A DNA stretch of 64,000 nucleotides from Gymnothorax reevesii (Eukaryota; Chordata; Actinopteri; Anguilliformes; Muraenidae). The translations under genes were made by a program, and so were the position numbers. The stretch is taken from the NCBI GenBank assembly GCA_029721435.1, contig CM056576.1:60283876-60347875 (forward strand), given 5' to 3'. The notes under the pieces were generated by a model that worked only from the letters and a program-made list of their open reading frames with translations, did not search any database and had not been told where the DNA came from. Below, piece after piece: positions 43,343 to 55,262 of this stretch. Position 1 is the first letter of the stretch, and each line of letters begins with the position of its first letter.

Positions 43343-44584
43343 CTAAACCCTGCCATTACCGTCCTGACCGTACTGTTCCTCATCCTTATATTTATTTAAA
43401 ATTTGTATTTTATATGTTTTTTTAAACTTGCCAATGGTTTTACATTTCCTTAATTCATTTGTTAAACTGTTCCATAATTTGACCCCAGAGACTGAGACAC
43501 ACATGCTTTTCAAGGTAGTTATGACACGATTTATTTTTAAGTTCAGTTCCCCTCTTAGATTATAGCCTCCTTCTCTCTCTGAGAACAGTTTATTTATGTT
43601 GCCTGGGAGTAAGTTATTTTTTGCTTTCAATATTATTTGTGCTGTTTTAAACTGAATCAGATCTTGAAATTTTAGAGCTTGCAGTTTTAAGAAAAGTCTA
43701 TCTGTGTGGTCTCTAAATCCTACATTGTGGATGAATCTGATAGCCCTTTTCTGCATTATATTTATTGTTTGAAGATTACTTTTATATGTGTTTCCCCATA
43801 CCTCTACACAATAGGACAGATAAGGTAAAATGAATGCCCAATATGAAATATACAGAGCTTTCAAGTTGAAGATCTGCCTTGCTTTTACCAGGACGGCAAT
43901 GCTCCGTGCCAGCTTCCCCCGAACATATTTAATATGTGGTTTCCAACAGATTTTGTGGTCTAGAATTAGACCAAGGAATTTAATTTCATTTACTCTTTCT
44001 ATGCTAATATTATCAGTGTTTAATTTTACATCTATATTTCTCTTATAATGTCTGAACAACATAAAATGAGTTTTGTTCAGATTTAAAGACAATTTATTAG
44101 CATCAAACCACCTTTTTAAGGTATTAATTTCCTTTATAATCACCTCCAAAAGCTGCTGTAATTCCACATCTGAACAAAAAATATTTGTGTCATCTGCAAA
44201 TAACACAAATCTTAATACATTAGATACCCTGCAAATATCATTAATATTCATAATAAAAAGTTTTGGTCCTAAAACGGATCCTTGAGGCACCCCGCATGTA
44301 ATATTCATAAAACTTGATGTATTCTGATTTATTTGTACAAATTGCTGTCTCTTTAGTAGATAACTCTTCAGCCAATGCAAAATATGACCTCGGAAACCAT
44401 ATATCTCCAATTTTCTAATCAATATCTCATGACTGACTGTGTCAAATGCTTTCTTGAGATCTAAAAACACTCCCATCGCGTACTTCTTTGTATCGATACA
44501 GTGTGGTATTTCTTCTACCAATTCTAACAGTGCCATGGCTGTCGATCTATTATTTATAAATCCATACTGACTGACTGTTGACAA
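43343..44584 (-). pseudogene. LINE reverse transcriptase, open 413-codon segment
   Basis: The frame contains all polymerase landmarks: QYGFINNRSTAMALLELVEE, GVFLDLKKAFDTVSHEILIR, CGVPQGSVLGPKLF and the intact catalytic box LFADDTNIF. The thumb (KFLGLILDHKICWKPHIKYV) and the C-terminal region MQKRAIRFIHNVGFRDHT follow. It ends at a natural stop at 43343. The beginning of the domain, with VVPIYKAGD and ILEKVVIKLFDGF, lies upstream in broken frames (44590-44860), so a full protein is not made from this copy. Confidence 0.85.
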
Positions 44585-44858
44585 CTTGTGTTTCTATACA
44601 AAACCATCAAATAGTTTTATGACTACTTTTTCTAATATTTTTGAAAATTGGGAAAGCACTGATATCAGTGAAATTAGTGAAGTAGTGTTAATCGCCTGCT
44701 TTGTAAATGGGAACAACTTTTGCTACTTTCATCTTATTTGGAAATAACCAATTTTGAAAAGACAGGTTAAAAATATACATAAGTGGCTTAGTAATACCAT
44801 CAATAACATTCTTCACAGTCAACAGTTTGTTCTTAAATCCTTTGACTACATCATAAAT

Positions 44859-46360
44859 TTATTTTTCTTCTACAGCTGTTAAAAACAGTGAACTATTATT
44901 CCTCTCAACATAGTCTGTAGGATCGATTTCTGTTCCCTCCACCATTATTTCCTCTGACAGTTTTGGTCCAATATTTACAAAAAATGAGTTGAATTCATCT
45001 GCTACATCCTTCATTTTCTTAACACAGCTTCCTTCAACTATGAAATACTGAAGATATTGATCATGCTTTTTACCATTTTTAATTACACTGTTTAGTGTAC
45101 TCCATAATGCTTTTGTGTTATTTTTATTATATTCTAATTTATTACTTAAGTACTCTTTTTTACACGTTCTCATTAAATTGGTTAACTTATTTTTATATTT
45201 TTTATATTTATTTTCTGCTTCAATAGTTCTATGCTTAATAAATTCTCGATATAAGGCATTCTTTTTTTTTGCAGGAATTTTGTAGCCCTTTAGTCATCCA
45301 TGGTCTTCCTGTGTAGTTTTGTTTCATGTTACATTGTACTACTGGACAGTGTTTATCATATAGTATTTTGAATATCTGTAAAAATGTTTCATATGCTTTG
45401 TTAACATCAGTCTCTTCATATATGATATTCCAATTTTGCTTTAACAACTCATTTTTAAAGATATTTAATGTCTTCTCTGTACGGATTCTTTTATACATAA
45501 TGTTACTCTTGATTCTGTTGCCATTGCAATTACAATCATAAGCAGCAAAAACTGGTAGATGATCACCGCTTTCATTGATTAATAACCCACTTATAATGTT
45601 ATCATCCATTAATAGATAACATATTTACAAATATAAAGTGGCACTATGTGTTGTTACGCTACTTGGTCTTGTTATTAGGGGAAATAGCCCCATCCTGAAC
45701 ATGGCATCTATAAATTCATCTACATTTTTGTTATGATTTGGATTTAGTAAGTCTATATTAAAGTCTCCACAAGTAAACAGCCCTTTGTGGTATAAGTTTG
45801 TAAATAATCCCTCCATGCAGTCAGTAAAAATGTCAATATTGGATCCTGGAGTTCTGTATATACAACTGAAGATTATGTTTTTCTTTTTTTCCCATACAGA
45901 TTTCAATCGTTATACATTCCATCACATCATCAATAATGGTTGTCATCTTTTCAACTCTTTTATAGTTTAGGTCTTTATCAATATACAGTCCCACCCCACC
46001 TCCTTTTTTATTTTTCCTATCTAAATGAAGGAATTCATATCCATTCAATTCAAAGTCTCCAATCTTTTCAGGAGTTATCCATGTTTCTGTTATGGCTATT
46101 ACACTGAATGTTCTTTTAAACTGTCTCAGATATTCCTTAATGGTTTCAAAATTTGCATATAAACTTCTACTTCTATTGAAGTGAATCATTGTTAGGCCAT
46201 CTTCTACCTTTATCTCCCTACCAAATTGATCATCTGTGTAATAAGTGCAGTCATTTGTCAGGTTATTAAAGAGATTTTTGTCTGGGTCAATGTTATTTTC
46301 ATGCTCTACTAGCCTGTGATCGGTGTCATCACAGGTATTAATACGCAATCTATCAAACAT
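44859..46360 (-). pseudogene. LINE AP endonuclease and linker, frameshifted
   Basis: Four overlapping open pieces give the order: MIHFNRSRSLYANFETIKEY, AITETWITPEKIG (catalytic Glu), KKGGGVGLYIDKDL, IYRTPGSNIDIF, FTCGDFNIDLLNPNH (Asp), RPSSVTTHSATL, ESGDHLPVFA (terminal Asp-His), then a helical linker with LWSTLNSVIKN and FNSFFVNIGPKLSEEI. At least three frameshifts or stops separate them. Confidence 0.85.
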
Positions 46361-47519
46361 CAGTGTTATAAAATTTACAGTGTTATAAATTCATTCACAC
46401 TACTGTTATCCAAATCTTTATATGTCCTTATTATTCTGAGTTCTTCCGCCATTTTTTGCAGTCCAACTAGTCCTTCATACTTTGTGCTAGAAAACCCATT
46501 CAAATATAAAAACGTTCAGCTCATTCAGGACATTAGGGCTTCCATTCAACTTTTTGAAGTTATTTATACATTTTAAAATATTAAGCCTTTTCTGAAAAAA
46601 ATGTCCTCATTCAGAATAAATGGAATGTTCAAATCCTTCAAATCTTCAGCCTCTTTAAAATTCAACTACTTCAGCATACTTTCAGCTAGAGACTTCATTC
46701 AAACTTTAAAATGCTCTCAAGACATGCAGCTATTCAGCTACCATTCACCTTTTTAATATTTTTATACTTTTTATGAATTGCTCTTAATTATTTGAAAATG
46801 TTATTGTATACATTGTATTGATTGTAGTTGCATTAAACCTTCTGTTATGCTGTCATAGATTGCTCTTGATTCATTGTTTTTTTGTGAATTCAAGCTTAAT
46901 TTATCTTTACCCAAGACAGTGTAATCATGTAGCCTTACATGATAAACAGTGAAAAAGAGTGGACCATATAGCCTAATTTGTGAATACTAAAAATATGGCT
47001 TCTATGATGTATGAATGCCATGAGAGGTCATTCCGGTAAAAAAGCTTTTCATTATCGTAACAATTGCTGTATATGGAAATATTTGGATGGGAATGAGTGA
47101 TGACTTCAAATTTTATTTTTTTTATTTTATTTTTTTTTCAGATTACTGAATGGAAATTTTTTATTTGGGAAATTTTCACTACAGGAAAAATTTAGTATAA
47201 AACATGTCATTTTGTTGCGGTAATGAACATAACTAAAATTATTATATCAGTAAACATTTTTTCTGAATGTTTACATTGTGGCTATTCTGAACTACTAGTA
47301 GAAGATACATGAATATAATAAAAGGTCTACCTTTCATACATATTCAGTTATCATCAATTGAAAATATGTGACGGTAATGAACTTATTTGGTCAATGACAC
47401 AAAAAAACGTTCTGAAAATGTATTAAAAAACATGTAGCAGGTCACAGGAGGCCCTGGTAATGAAAAACTCCCTTGTAGACCATGGAAAAAGACTAGAGTG
47501 AACACAAAACTGGAGTTCA
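46361..47519. other. AT-rich, no gene; cattcag-rich stretch
   Basis: The words cattcag, attcagc and cattcaa recur from about 46490 to 46755. This may be the 5' leader of the LINE. The remainder has no features. Confidence 0.4.
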
Positions 47520-47750
47520 GTTTAGGTTGGTTTATTAGGGTCCCCATAAGCCATTACCCAGGGCGAAAACTACTCTGCCTGGGGTCCACACTTAACAGAA
47601 GATATAAACAACCCAAGAAATTAAGATGAAATAAAAACAATTTTCCACAGCATGAAAACAAAAACAAAAACAAAAAAAAAAAAAAAACCTAGAAAAAACC
47701 CAAACAACAACAAAAACAAAGCTTTGTAAAAATCATGGAGAGATAAAACA
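47520..47750 (-). mobile_element. possible retroposon 3' end with A-rich tail
   Basis: On the minus strand the phrase ggcttatggggaccctaata is like the 3' ends of some fish LINEs. The plus strand has long A-rich runs at 47655-47720 (aaaacaaaaac). The identity of the source element is not clear. Confidence 0.35.
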
Positions 47751-47754
47751 CAAA

Positions 47755-47915
47755 GGGCCTGATTTACTAAGATCTTTAGCACACGCAAAATCGTTTTGCC
47801 CGTGCAAAACCAATAAGATTGCCCATGATTGGCCTGGGTACTTTCCTGGCACTAATCAGTGGCAAGGTTTCCGGTTTTGCACGGCCAAAAAGATTTTGCA
47901 TGTGCAATCAGGCCC
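47755..47915. mobile_element. MITE with gggcctgatt termini
   Basis: The left end gggcctgatttactaagatc and the right end gcaatcaggccc are inverted over 10 bp. The interior has inverted ttttgcacg / cgtgcaaaa words. 161 bp, non-coding. Confidence 0.75.
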
Positions 47916-48077
47916 AAAGTGGCATCTCAAATTACATCATAAAGAGGCTACCTTCTAAATCAGACCACAGTCACCTTCCTTCTGGTGATTAACAACATTT
48001 TGCATATAATATCCAACACCATACCATTTAAAATACAAACATTTATTCACATTTAATTCCCTGAACAATTGACCCTG

Positions 48078-48900
48078 GCCGGAGGGGTATTGTCGTTACC
48101 TGCGTGTCCGTCATCTGTCGTCCGTCTACAATTTTGTCCGGGCCAGTACTCAGCAAATATTGATCACACCTTCACCAAATTAGGTTTGGTAACTCAATAT
48201 GACCCATAGATGTGCAATGTCAGGTCTTTTCCTGGATTTCACCTTTGACCTTAGTGCTTTGACCTTCACCTCGGAAATCTTGCCCGGGTCAGTACTCGGC
48301 AACTAATTATCGCAGCTTCACCAAATTTGGTATGGTAACTCACTATGACCTATGCATATGCAATGTCAGGTTTTTTGCTGGATTTGACCTTTGACCTTTG
48401 CTCTCTGACCTTGACCCTGGAAATCTTCTCCGAGTCAGTACTAGGTAACTAATTCTCACAGCTTCAACAAATTTGGTATAGTAACTCATTGTGACCCATA
48501 GATGTGCAACATCAGGCTTTTTGCTGGATTAGATCTTTGACCTTAGCTCTGTGACATTGATCCTCGAAATCTTGCACGGGTCAGTACTCATCAACTAAAT
48601 ATCGCAGCTTCACCAAATTTGATATGGTAACTCACTGTGACACATAGATGTGCAAGGTCATGGTTTTGCTGAATTTCACCATTTGACCTTAGGGCTGTGA
48701 CCTTGAGGCAGGAAATTTGTCCGGGTCAGTACTCAGCAACTACTGATAGCTGCTTCACCAAATTTGGTATGGTGACTCACTGTGACACATGGATATGCAA
48801 AGTCATGTTTTTGCTGGATTTTACCCTTGACCTTAGTGCAGTGACCTTGAGGCAGGAAACCTTGTCCGGGCTGAGGGGTATTCAGCAACCCATTATGTTT
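48078..48900. repeat. tandem satellite, ~146-bp units (about 5.5 copies)
   Basis: The word gtcagtactc or variants recurs at 48143, 48290, 48436, 48582, 48727 and 48871, a period of 144-147 bp. Each unit also has cttcaccaaatttggtatgg, tgtgacccatagatgtgcaa and a tgacctt-rich part. The array starts with gaggggtattgtcgt, seen again at the right edge of the window (63939). One unit has a perfect TGACCTTTGACCT at 48385-48397. Confidence 0.93.
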
Positions 48901-49503
48901 AAAAGTTGAGATCCCAGGGCATTTTACTGTAAAGGTACAGAGTTCACTCAATTTATCATGTGGGGCAAAAGAATACCAGGGCCATTCCACCGAATCGGTG
49001 CCATTTGCATGTTGTAATTTTTCAAAAATAAACTTCATTTTTCAAATTTTTTCAGGATTGTATCTGATACCATACATGTTTAACTATTCAAAATATGTAA
49101 TGGTCAATCTCAGGTACATTTATTTTTATTTTTACAAGGTTGTGAAATGGAAGATGGTAGCATTTTTTTCAGTCCTGTTACCGATACTATTATAACTATT
49201 AATATATCATTTAAAAGTCATTCCAAGTATTTTATTCGTTTTTCACTCAATAAAGTGGGTATGTATAAGAAATAATTTAATACATGTTCAAAATATATAT
49301 AACTACGGTATAAGAGTCAGAAGTATACAGGCAAAATGCATTTCTTTTAAAAATACAAAGCCATTTTTAATTTTTAATGGGGACCTTAACCTCAATTTGA
49401 TCAACAATCTATTATGTGATCTATCCAACAAGCGCTTAAATAATGGACAAAAAAAATTTTGGGGAAAAAAGTTTCATCTTTATTTTTTCAATTAAAACAA
49501 TTA

Positions 49504-49538
49504 GGTAACAGGAATGAGAACCGAGTAACAGGATTGAG
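49504..49538 (+). repeat. paired GTAACAGGA motifs, left cluster
   Basis: GGTAACAGGAATGAG (49504-49518) and AGTAACAGGATTGAG (49524-49538) lie 20 bases apart. A reverse copy is at 49170-49182. Such clusters inside an inverted-repeat transposon are usually binding sites of its transposase; this role is inferred. Confidence 0.7.
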
Positions 49539-49568
49539 TGTTTCTGAACAGAACAGAATGGAGAAGAG

Positions 49569-49840
49569 GTGTGTGTGTGTATGACAGTATGTGGGTATGT
49601 GTCTTTGTGTAAGTGTGTGTGTGTGTGTGTGTGTGTGTACAGAATGTGAGAGTGTGTAATTGCATGTGCGTGTATATATGCATTTATGAATATGTGTATA
49701 GACTCTATACACATATTCATACAAACACACACACAAACCACACTACTATGCAGTGTATGTGCATGAGAGCGTGGGTGTGTGTAGTATGCTTGTGTGTATG
49801 GATGTGTATATGGTATGTATTTGAGTGCAAATGTTAAGGA
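49569..49840. repeat. GT-rich microsatellite tract
   Basis: A pure (GT)n of about 28 bp at 49612-49640 is surrounded by gtgtat- and gtgcat-rich sequence on both sides. Long histidine/threonine frames across it on the minus strand are artefacts. Confidence 0.9.
49685..49721. repeat. perfect palindrome, 17-bp arms
   Basis: The arm tatgaatatgtgtatag is followed by three bases and its exact inverse. It can form a hairpin or cruciform. Confidence 0.9.
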
Positions 49841-50531
49841 GTGGGGCAGTGGAGACAGAGAGAGGTGTGAGTTTCCCCGGCAGCATGTGTGTCTCACTCC
49901 TCAGGTACAGTATGGGCTCTGAATCTTTCTCCGCAAAAGGTAAAAAGAAGAAAGACAACAGATATAACTGATATAAGTTGAGCATATTGCGTTAAACAGG
50001 CATTTCTGCATAGAATTGCATGATTACAAAATGTATTTTTATAGAATTGCAATGAATTAATGAGGAAAAATCTAACTTGCTTTTTTAAGAATCAGATTTT
50101 ATTTTAGCCCAAACATCTTTTTTTATTGCCATGTAATGGCTTGTGACCTGCCTCGCTGGTGGGATTATGCACAAGATATCTTGGAAGAGGTACCACAAGG
50201 TATCCTCAGGGGCTGGCCAGTAGAATCTGTTGGCTCCCTGACAATAATATGTTCACATTGTAAAACACCATAGTAATTCCAACTGTAATACTTAAAATCA
50301 ATGAATTCATGTTATATCATATAATACAAACTGCTCTTCCCGCCCCTCTCTATCTTACCCCACCCCTCCCTGGATCTATCTCTTCCCCTACCTACCTCCC
50401 CTTCCTTTCCTTACTTCTCCACTCCTGTCCCTCCTCTCCCTACACCCCCCCTCTCTAACCCCTCCCTACTTAGCCCCACCTCTCTCTACCTCAACCCCAC
50501 TCCCCTTCAATTTGTCACTTTCAATGAAAAT

Positions 50532-50886
50532 TCTCACTCCTGTTACTCTTATTCAGTCTTGTTACCCTTTCTATGGGTAACAGGATTGAGTTTTTAGCAC
50601 AGAATTAGCTATGTTGCTAAAGCTAACACATGGAAAACCATGCTAGTAGCATGAGGCCCCTAAGCACCTTTAAGTGATTAACCAAAACTCAAAAAATAAA
50701 AAAATCATAAGAGCATAAAAAATAATTTAGGTAACAGGACTAAACAAAAGAGAGCGAGAGAACTTACTTTTGGTCTTCCCAGTTCCTTCACGGGACTGAA
50801 ATGATGCAATATCCAGTTGATCCTGTCACATGTGGAATGTTCCAAAATCTTTAGGGTGGTTAATGTATCAGGGTAACAGGACTGAG
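50532..50886. repeat. GTAACAGGA motifs, right cluster
   Basis: Copies lie at 50532-50546 (reverse), 50552-50567 (reverse, one base different), 50575-50589 (forward), 50731-50744 (forward, shortened) and 50872-50886 (forward). Together with the left cluster they bracket the element interior. Confidence 0.7.
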
Positions 50887-51280
50887 AAAAAACCTGGGGA
50901 CACCACTAAAATTGTGTTTTTTAACTAATGTTTTATGATTTTTTGAGTAGAAAACGTATTTTATGTTTAAATTACAAATTGGGCCACAAAATAATGCAAA
51001 AATAAATACTTTTATAAAGGATTCTGGTGACTATATTTAATAGTTAAGTTTAGTGTTAGAGAGTGGGGACAGGCGAAAATCCCATTTGTTCAGTATTCTA
51101 CGTAGCTTTTATAAAATTTTTAGACCGTGCATCTTCAAACTGCAACCAGGACAATAAGAAGGACACTTTGATTGATAATATAATGTATTTTACAGATACT
51201 TTTCATGCATATTCATGCATATTTCTGAATGTAATGTCTTGGGGACAGAAAAGGCACCGATTTGGTGGAATGGCCCACCA

Positions 51281-52120
51281 ATGGCTTGAATGTAGAAAAG
51301 GAAAATACAGAGCAGCAAAGAGCCTATGGAAACTGAAGGACACTGAAGTGTAGGTTCATCATCAGACTCTGGCACATTTTCAAGCTTAAGTATCTGCAGT
51401 GGTGGAGAGCAGGCAAACGGGCTCATTCTATTGGGAAAGAGGTACATGTAATGAAGAATTAGGCAAAATGCATTAGTTTCAGGTCTCTGTATGTAACAGA
51501 CTTTCACTTAAACGGCTCCATTTAAAATGAGAGGCAAGGGTAAAGCTTTAATGGCAAGATGGTCTCCCTTCATTGCAGTTAACTTTTAAGGCCATGTTCT
51601 AATAAACCTTTCAGTCAGTTCTCTAGTATGTCATTGGGAATCAGCAGATGGAACCTGAAAAACAGAGCACAGGGTCATACATCACTTAAGGGTACTGATT
51701 TGGGTTTTGGTAACACCTGGAGGGTAGGAGAAAGGTATATAAACATCAAAAAAGTGATTATATTCTCAAAATAGCAGCACAAAGAAAAATCTAGTTGAGC
51801 GATGGTATCAATTCTGTTGAATTGCTTGTGTCAGAGGACATATTTCAAAGACGCCAATCAGGTAATTACAATCTACAAAACATTTGAGTTAATATACCAT
51901 CTACAGCACAGTGGTACCCACAAACTTATTTCAACATATTTCTACATTTGAGACCAATACTGAGGAATTATTGTTACTTGTGCACCATTAACTGCAATGA
52001 GAAACTGCATTTTGCAGACCCGTCATTTGCAGGGGACCTTTTCAAAAAATGTGTGGCAAATGTTGACGGTGGCCCCAAAAGAGTATAAGTACTTAACAAT
52101 GCCTAAATAAAGTAGGAATA
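51281..52120. other. no recognisable gene
   Basis: No domain or repeat boundary was recognised. Confidence 0.45.
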
Positions 52121-52406
52121 GCATGTACATGTGTTGGCACATGAGTTTCCACATGGATGTTTGTAATCGAGCAACTTGTGTGCATTGTCTCCAATAGGTG
52201 CTGAGACTGTACCAGCAGGTTCAGCTCCAAATATCACACTGCCCAGACAAATGCGTAAGAGCAGCACGCACATGTTTTGGCACCTGTGTATCCATGTGGG
52301 TACACTTGTAATTTGGCAACTTTCTTTTTGTCGCCAACAAGTGCTGAGACGACAACACCACTTTCAATTCCACGCATCACACTGGCCCAACAAAAGCGTA
52401 AGAAGT
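52121..52406. repeat. two diverged tandem units of 143 bp
   Basis: Unit 1 (52121-52263) and unit 2 (52264-52406) share catgt(g/t)ttggcac, the gtgctgagac word and cacact-g-ccca-acaaa-gcgtaaga. Roughly 75% identity by eye. Confidence 0.8.
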
Positions 52407-53071
52407 TTGATTTTTAATTTCATTTTCCAATGACATGTGCCATGCATGTAATCAACTGGCCAGTGCATTCCTATAACTACTAAACCACTGCAATGTGAAT
52501 CTGTGGCAACAGGAAGTGTCCCCGCCAATGATGCCAATCAGTTCTTCGCTACAATTTTTGCAACAGTAGCGTGAACTACATTTACAGACTGCTACTGTGA
52601 GAGGTTCCTTCAAAAACTATTCAGTTGACTGCCTCTTTCAACAGAGCTGTCTCAAAGTCCAGCAACTCTGTTTCAGCCTATTAAATCAGGTAATGAGCGT
52701 TCAACGAGGCCATGCATTTCTGACTGTGCCATGAGTGAGCTTGGGCATTCCCACAGACTTGCAAACTTCTATGCGCTCTCTATTCAGGGGGTCACGCTGA
52801 AGCAGGCCATATTACTGTCTCCCTGTCTCCCCAATATCTCACACCTGTAACAGATGGTGAGTCACATATCGTGACATTCATGATTTGCAATGACCGATCC
52901 TATTTCTGTATGTTTTCTTGAAATCAAAGTTCAACAAAATTCCTCATCGAGAATACTTGACTCCACTGGGAATTGTACCGAAGCAGTTTCAAAAGCAGAT
53001 TTTTTTTTTTCTTAAAATGCAAAAAACATTTGATGCTCAAGGCAACAACATCCCAGTGGAGAAACTGAGAA
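52407..53071. other. no recognisable gene
   Basis: Mixed composition. A T run lies at 53000-53012. No domain was found. Confidence 0.45.
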
Positions 53072-53449
53072 AACAAGATGTGTTTGTGAAACACTGATGC
53101 CCCCGAAGATGGCATATCCCCCCGGCCCCGCAAAATCAGGGAGGCGTCAGGTACCTTGTACTAATAAATATCTTCTCAAAGTTTCATAAAAATACTTTCA
53201 AGTTCTGCTACGGGAATGTAACTTTCCACTTCTTTCTGAGCCTGTTCCATTTGTTTTCATGAAGCAGAAAAACCCAAATAGCAAAAGACACCCTTTTTAA
53301 TTCACAGGTATGTTGAAAATTTTGTTACTGAGTTATGCCTCAGAAATGAGCTACACCCTAACCAGAGACTGAGTGTAATTTGTGGCTATAGAAACACAGA
53401 AAAACAAGATGTGTTTGTGAAACACTGATGCCTCCGTGGCCCATGTTTA
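53072..53449. repeat. duplicated satellite leader (aaacaagatgtgtttgtgaa)
   Basis: The phrase aaacaagatgtgtttgtgaa followed by acactgatgcc(c/t)ccg occurs at 53073 and again at 53402. It belongs to the same repeat family as the array at 55316-56307, whose units carry atgcccccgaa. It is the left part of a composite repeat split by the inserted element at 53450-55256. Confidence 0.75.
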
Positions 53450-55256
53450 AGGCCCGGGCCACACTGCCTGCTGCTGTGTTGCGTCTACCGCAAGCGCAGC
53501 ACTGCAACCGCTGGTCGCATGCGTCTCGGTCACACTGCCTGCGTGTCTGCTGCGTCTGGTCTGCCGCTGGCTCCTCCTTCCAACTCTGGCTCTGCACGAC
53601 TTTGCCCAAGAAAACACTATAAAATAATACTTTATTTCATCTTGCGTCGTTATCGCCTACTACACGTGATTTATATTTTGTATTGACAGAAGGGGAAGCA
53701 TACTTGAGCGTAACATACAAACAATCTACACGATCGTATTACAATACACAGCAAACCCTTTGAATTGGTCTTGCTCTCTCCGAAGGTAATTTCTAAGTAG
53801 GGGTAGGGTATCGGGATGTGGAATATGATTTCAAAAGCGATCTAATTTTATCATTAATCTTATTTTTTAAAACTTAAATACGACGTTGCTCGTTTTATTT
53901 TGGATTTAGATGTCTAGACTTTGCGGGAATATGCCATTAATTGCGGTGCCAAGCCAATGGACATTATTATGTTGATGCTTAATGAGTATCAGAGCAGTAC
54001 TTTTCCGTATCTCTCACTCTGGCCAAGACACCAACGAGACACCCATGGCCATGACACCCACGAGACACCCATGACACCCACCCAAGAAATCACTATAAGA
54101 TCATACATTATTTCGTCTCGCGTCGTTATAGCCTACTACACGTGATTTATATTTTGTATTGACAGTGGGTGAAGCATGCTTGAGCGTAACATACAATCTA
54201 ATTACACGATCATATTACAATACACAGAAAACCCGTTTGAATTGGTCTTGCTCTCTACTTTCGGGGTAGGGGGGGGGGGGGTATCGGGATGTGGAATGTG
54301 CTTTCAAAAGCGATCTAATTTACATTAGTTGAGGCTGAAATCATTCGTGTAGGCTAGGCGCCGAACGACCGTGAAAGGTACACTTCAGACAATTCAGAAA
54401 TTGGCTGATGTGCTGTACGTTCGTCTGGCCATTATATCCAAAGGATGTTTTATAGCTCCATGCTGTATCCATCTTAGTTTTTTTCTCTCTTTACAAGTGG
54501 AAACAGTCACCTGAACCTGCTGATACAAGTGGGGGAGTCGTATGTAGGTTCCGCAATCGCTTGGGTGTCATGGCCAGAGTGAGAGATACGGAAAAGTAGG
54601 CTACTGCTCTGATACTCTTTAATCATCAACATAATAAGCTATGTCCATTGGCTTGGCACCGCAATTAATGGCATATGCCCGCAAAGTCTAGACATCTAAA
54701 TCCAAAATAAAACGAGCAACTTTGTATTAAAGTTTTTAAAAATAAGTTGAGAATGACGAAATACTTTTCTGTTGGCTATATCCCCTTTAATGACAGCGGC
54801 CTACGATGCAAGTCGCGAATTTCCCACAACATGTTTCAATATTTCACGAAGCACTGCTGAATTGAGCGGAAGGGATTATGTCCATATAAACGGGCTTTTA
54901 ATATGATAAACATGCTGGAAGTGTTGTTACATCTTTTGATTGTCTGCTTCATGCTTGCAACAGACACTCATCCTCGGCAATTTAGCGAAATTCATGCATT
55001 TATGGTGATATGACTGTTTCTAACAGTCATTTTCAGCTCTGCTTTGCCTTTTTCCACATACGTCGTGCGGAAAAATTCGGCAAGAGTCCAAATCTATCTT
55101 TTCCGCAAGGCAGCAGTACGGCTTCTGCATGCGTGAGACGCGCAGCTTCAGCATGCAGTGTGGCCGCTCTCATTGAATAACATTTGAACCGAAACGAAAA
55201 GACACATGCTATCTGCGGAAGACGCAACGCAGCAGCAGGCAGTGTGGCCCGGGCCT
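53450..55256. mobile_element. 1.8-kb inverted-repeat (fold-back-like) element
   Basis: The 43-bp ends (53450-53492 and 55214-55256) are inverted repeats with two mismatches; the outer part reads aggcccgggccacactgcct. The word atgttt flanks both sides (53443-53448 and 55257-55262), and extension to 8 bp is imperfect. Inside are a direct duplication (about 53610-53850 with 54095-54325) and an inverted pair (about 53860-54031 with 54564-54745). There is no transposase. GC-rich gcgtctgctgcg words lie next to both ends. Confidence 0.85.
53860..54745. repeat. internal inverted pair of the fold-back element
   Basis: The arm at 53860-54031 and the arm at 54564-54745 are inverted copies with only a few changes: tggatttagatgtctagact and its inverse, and gccaagccaatggacat and its inverse. 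The spacer contains the second copy of the direct duplication. Confidence 0.85.
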
Positions 55257-55262
55257 ATGTTT

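Larger units (their letters stand above)
42910..46360 (-). mobile_element. non-LTR retrotransposon (jockey/CR1-type), nearly full length
   Basis: On the minus strand an AP endonuclease (about 46360-45235) is followed by a long reverse transcriptase. The coding part is broken at several places between 46360 and 44590, but the last 413 codons of the polymerase are open, so the copy is fairly young. The 3' untranslated part runs to about 42910. The 5' end is uncertain; low-complexity cattcag words continue to about 46750. The family within the jockey/CR1/L2 group could not be fixed. Confidence 0.87.
48979..51276. mobile_element. 2.3-kb terminal-inverted-repeat element with internal motif copies
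   Basis: The first 24 bases (48979-49002, gggccattccaccgaatcgg...) and the last 24 (51253-51276) are inverted repeats with one mismatch. The 4-bp word ACCA flanks both sides (48975-48978 and 51277-51280). No transposase is readable. The interior has at least seven copies of a GTAACAGGA(a/c/g/t)TGAG motif in both orientations, a long GT-rich tract and a 17-bp-arm palindrome. The superfamily is unknown to me. Confidence 0.85.

Noticed and set aside
49436..49897. 153-codon His/Thr-rich frame
   Set aside because: It is a translation of the GT microsatellite.
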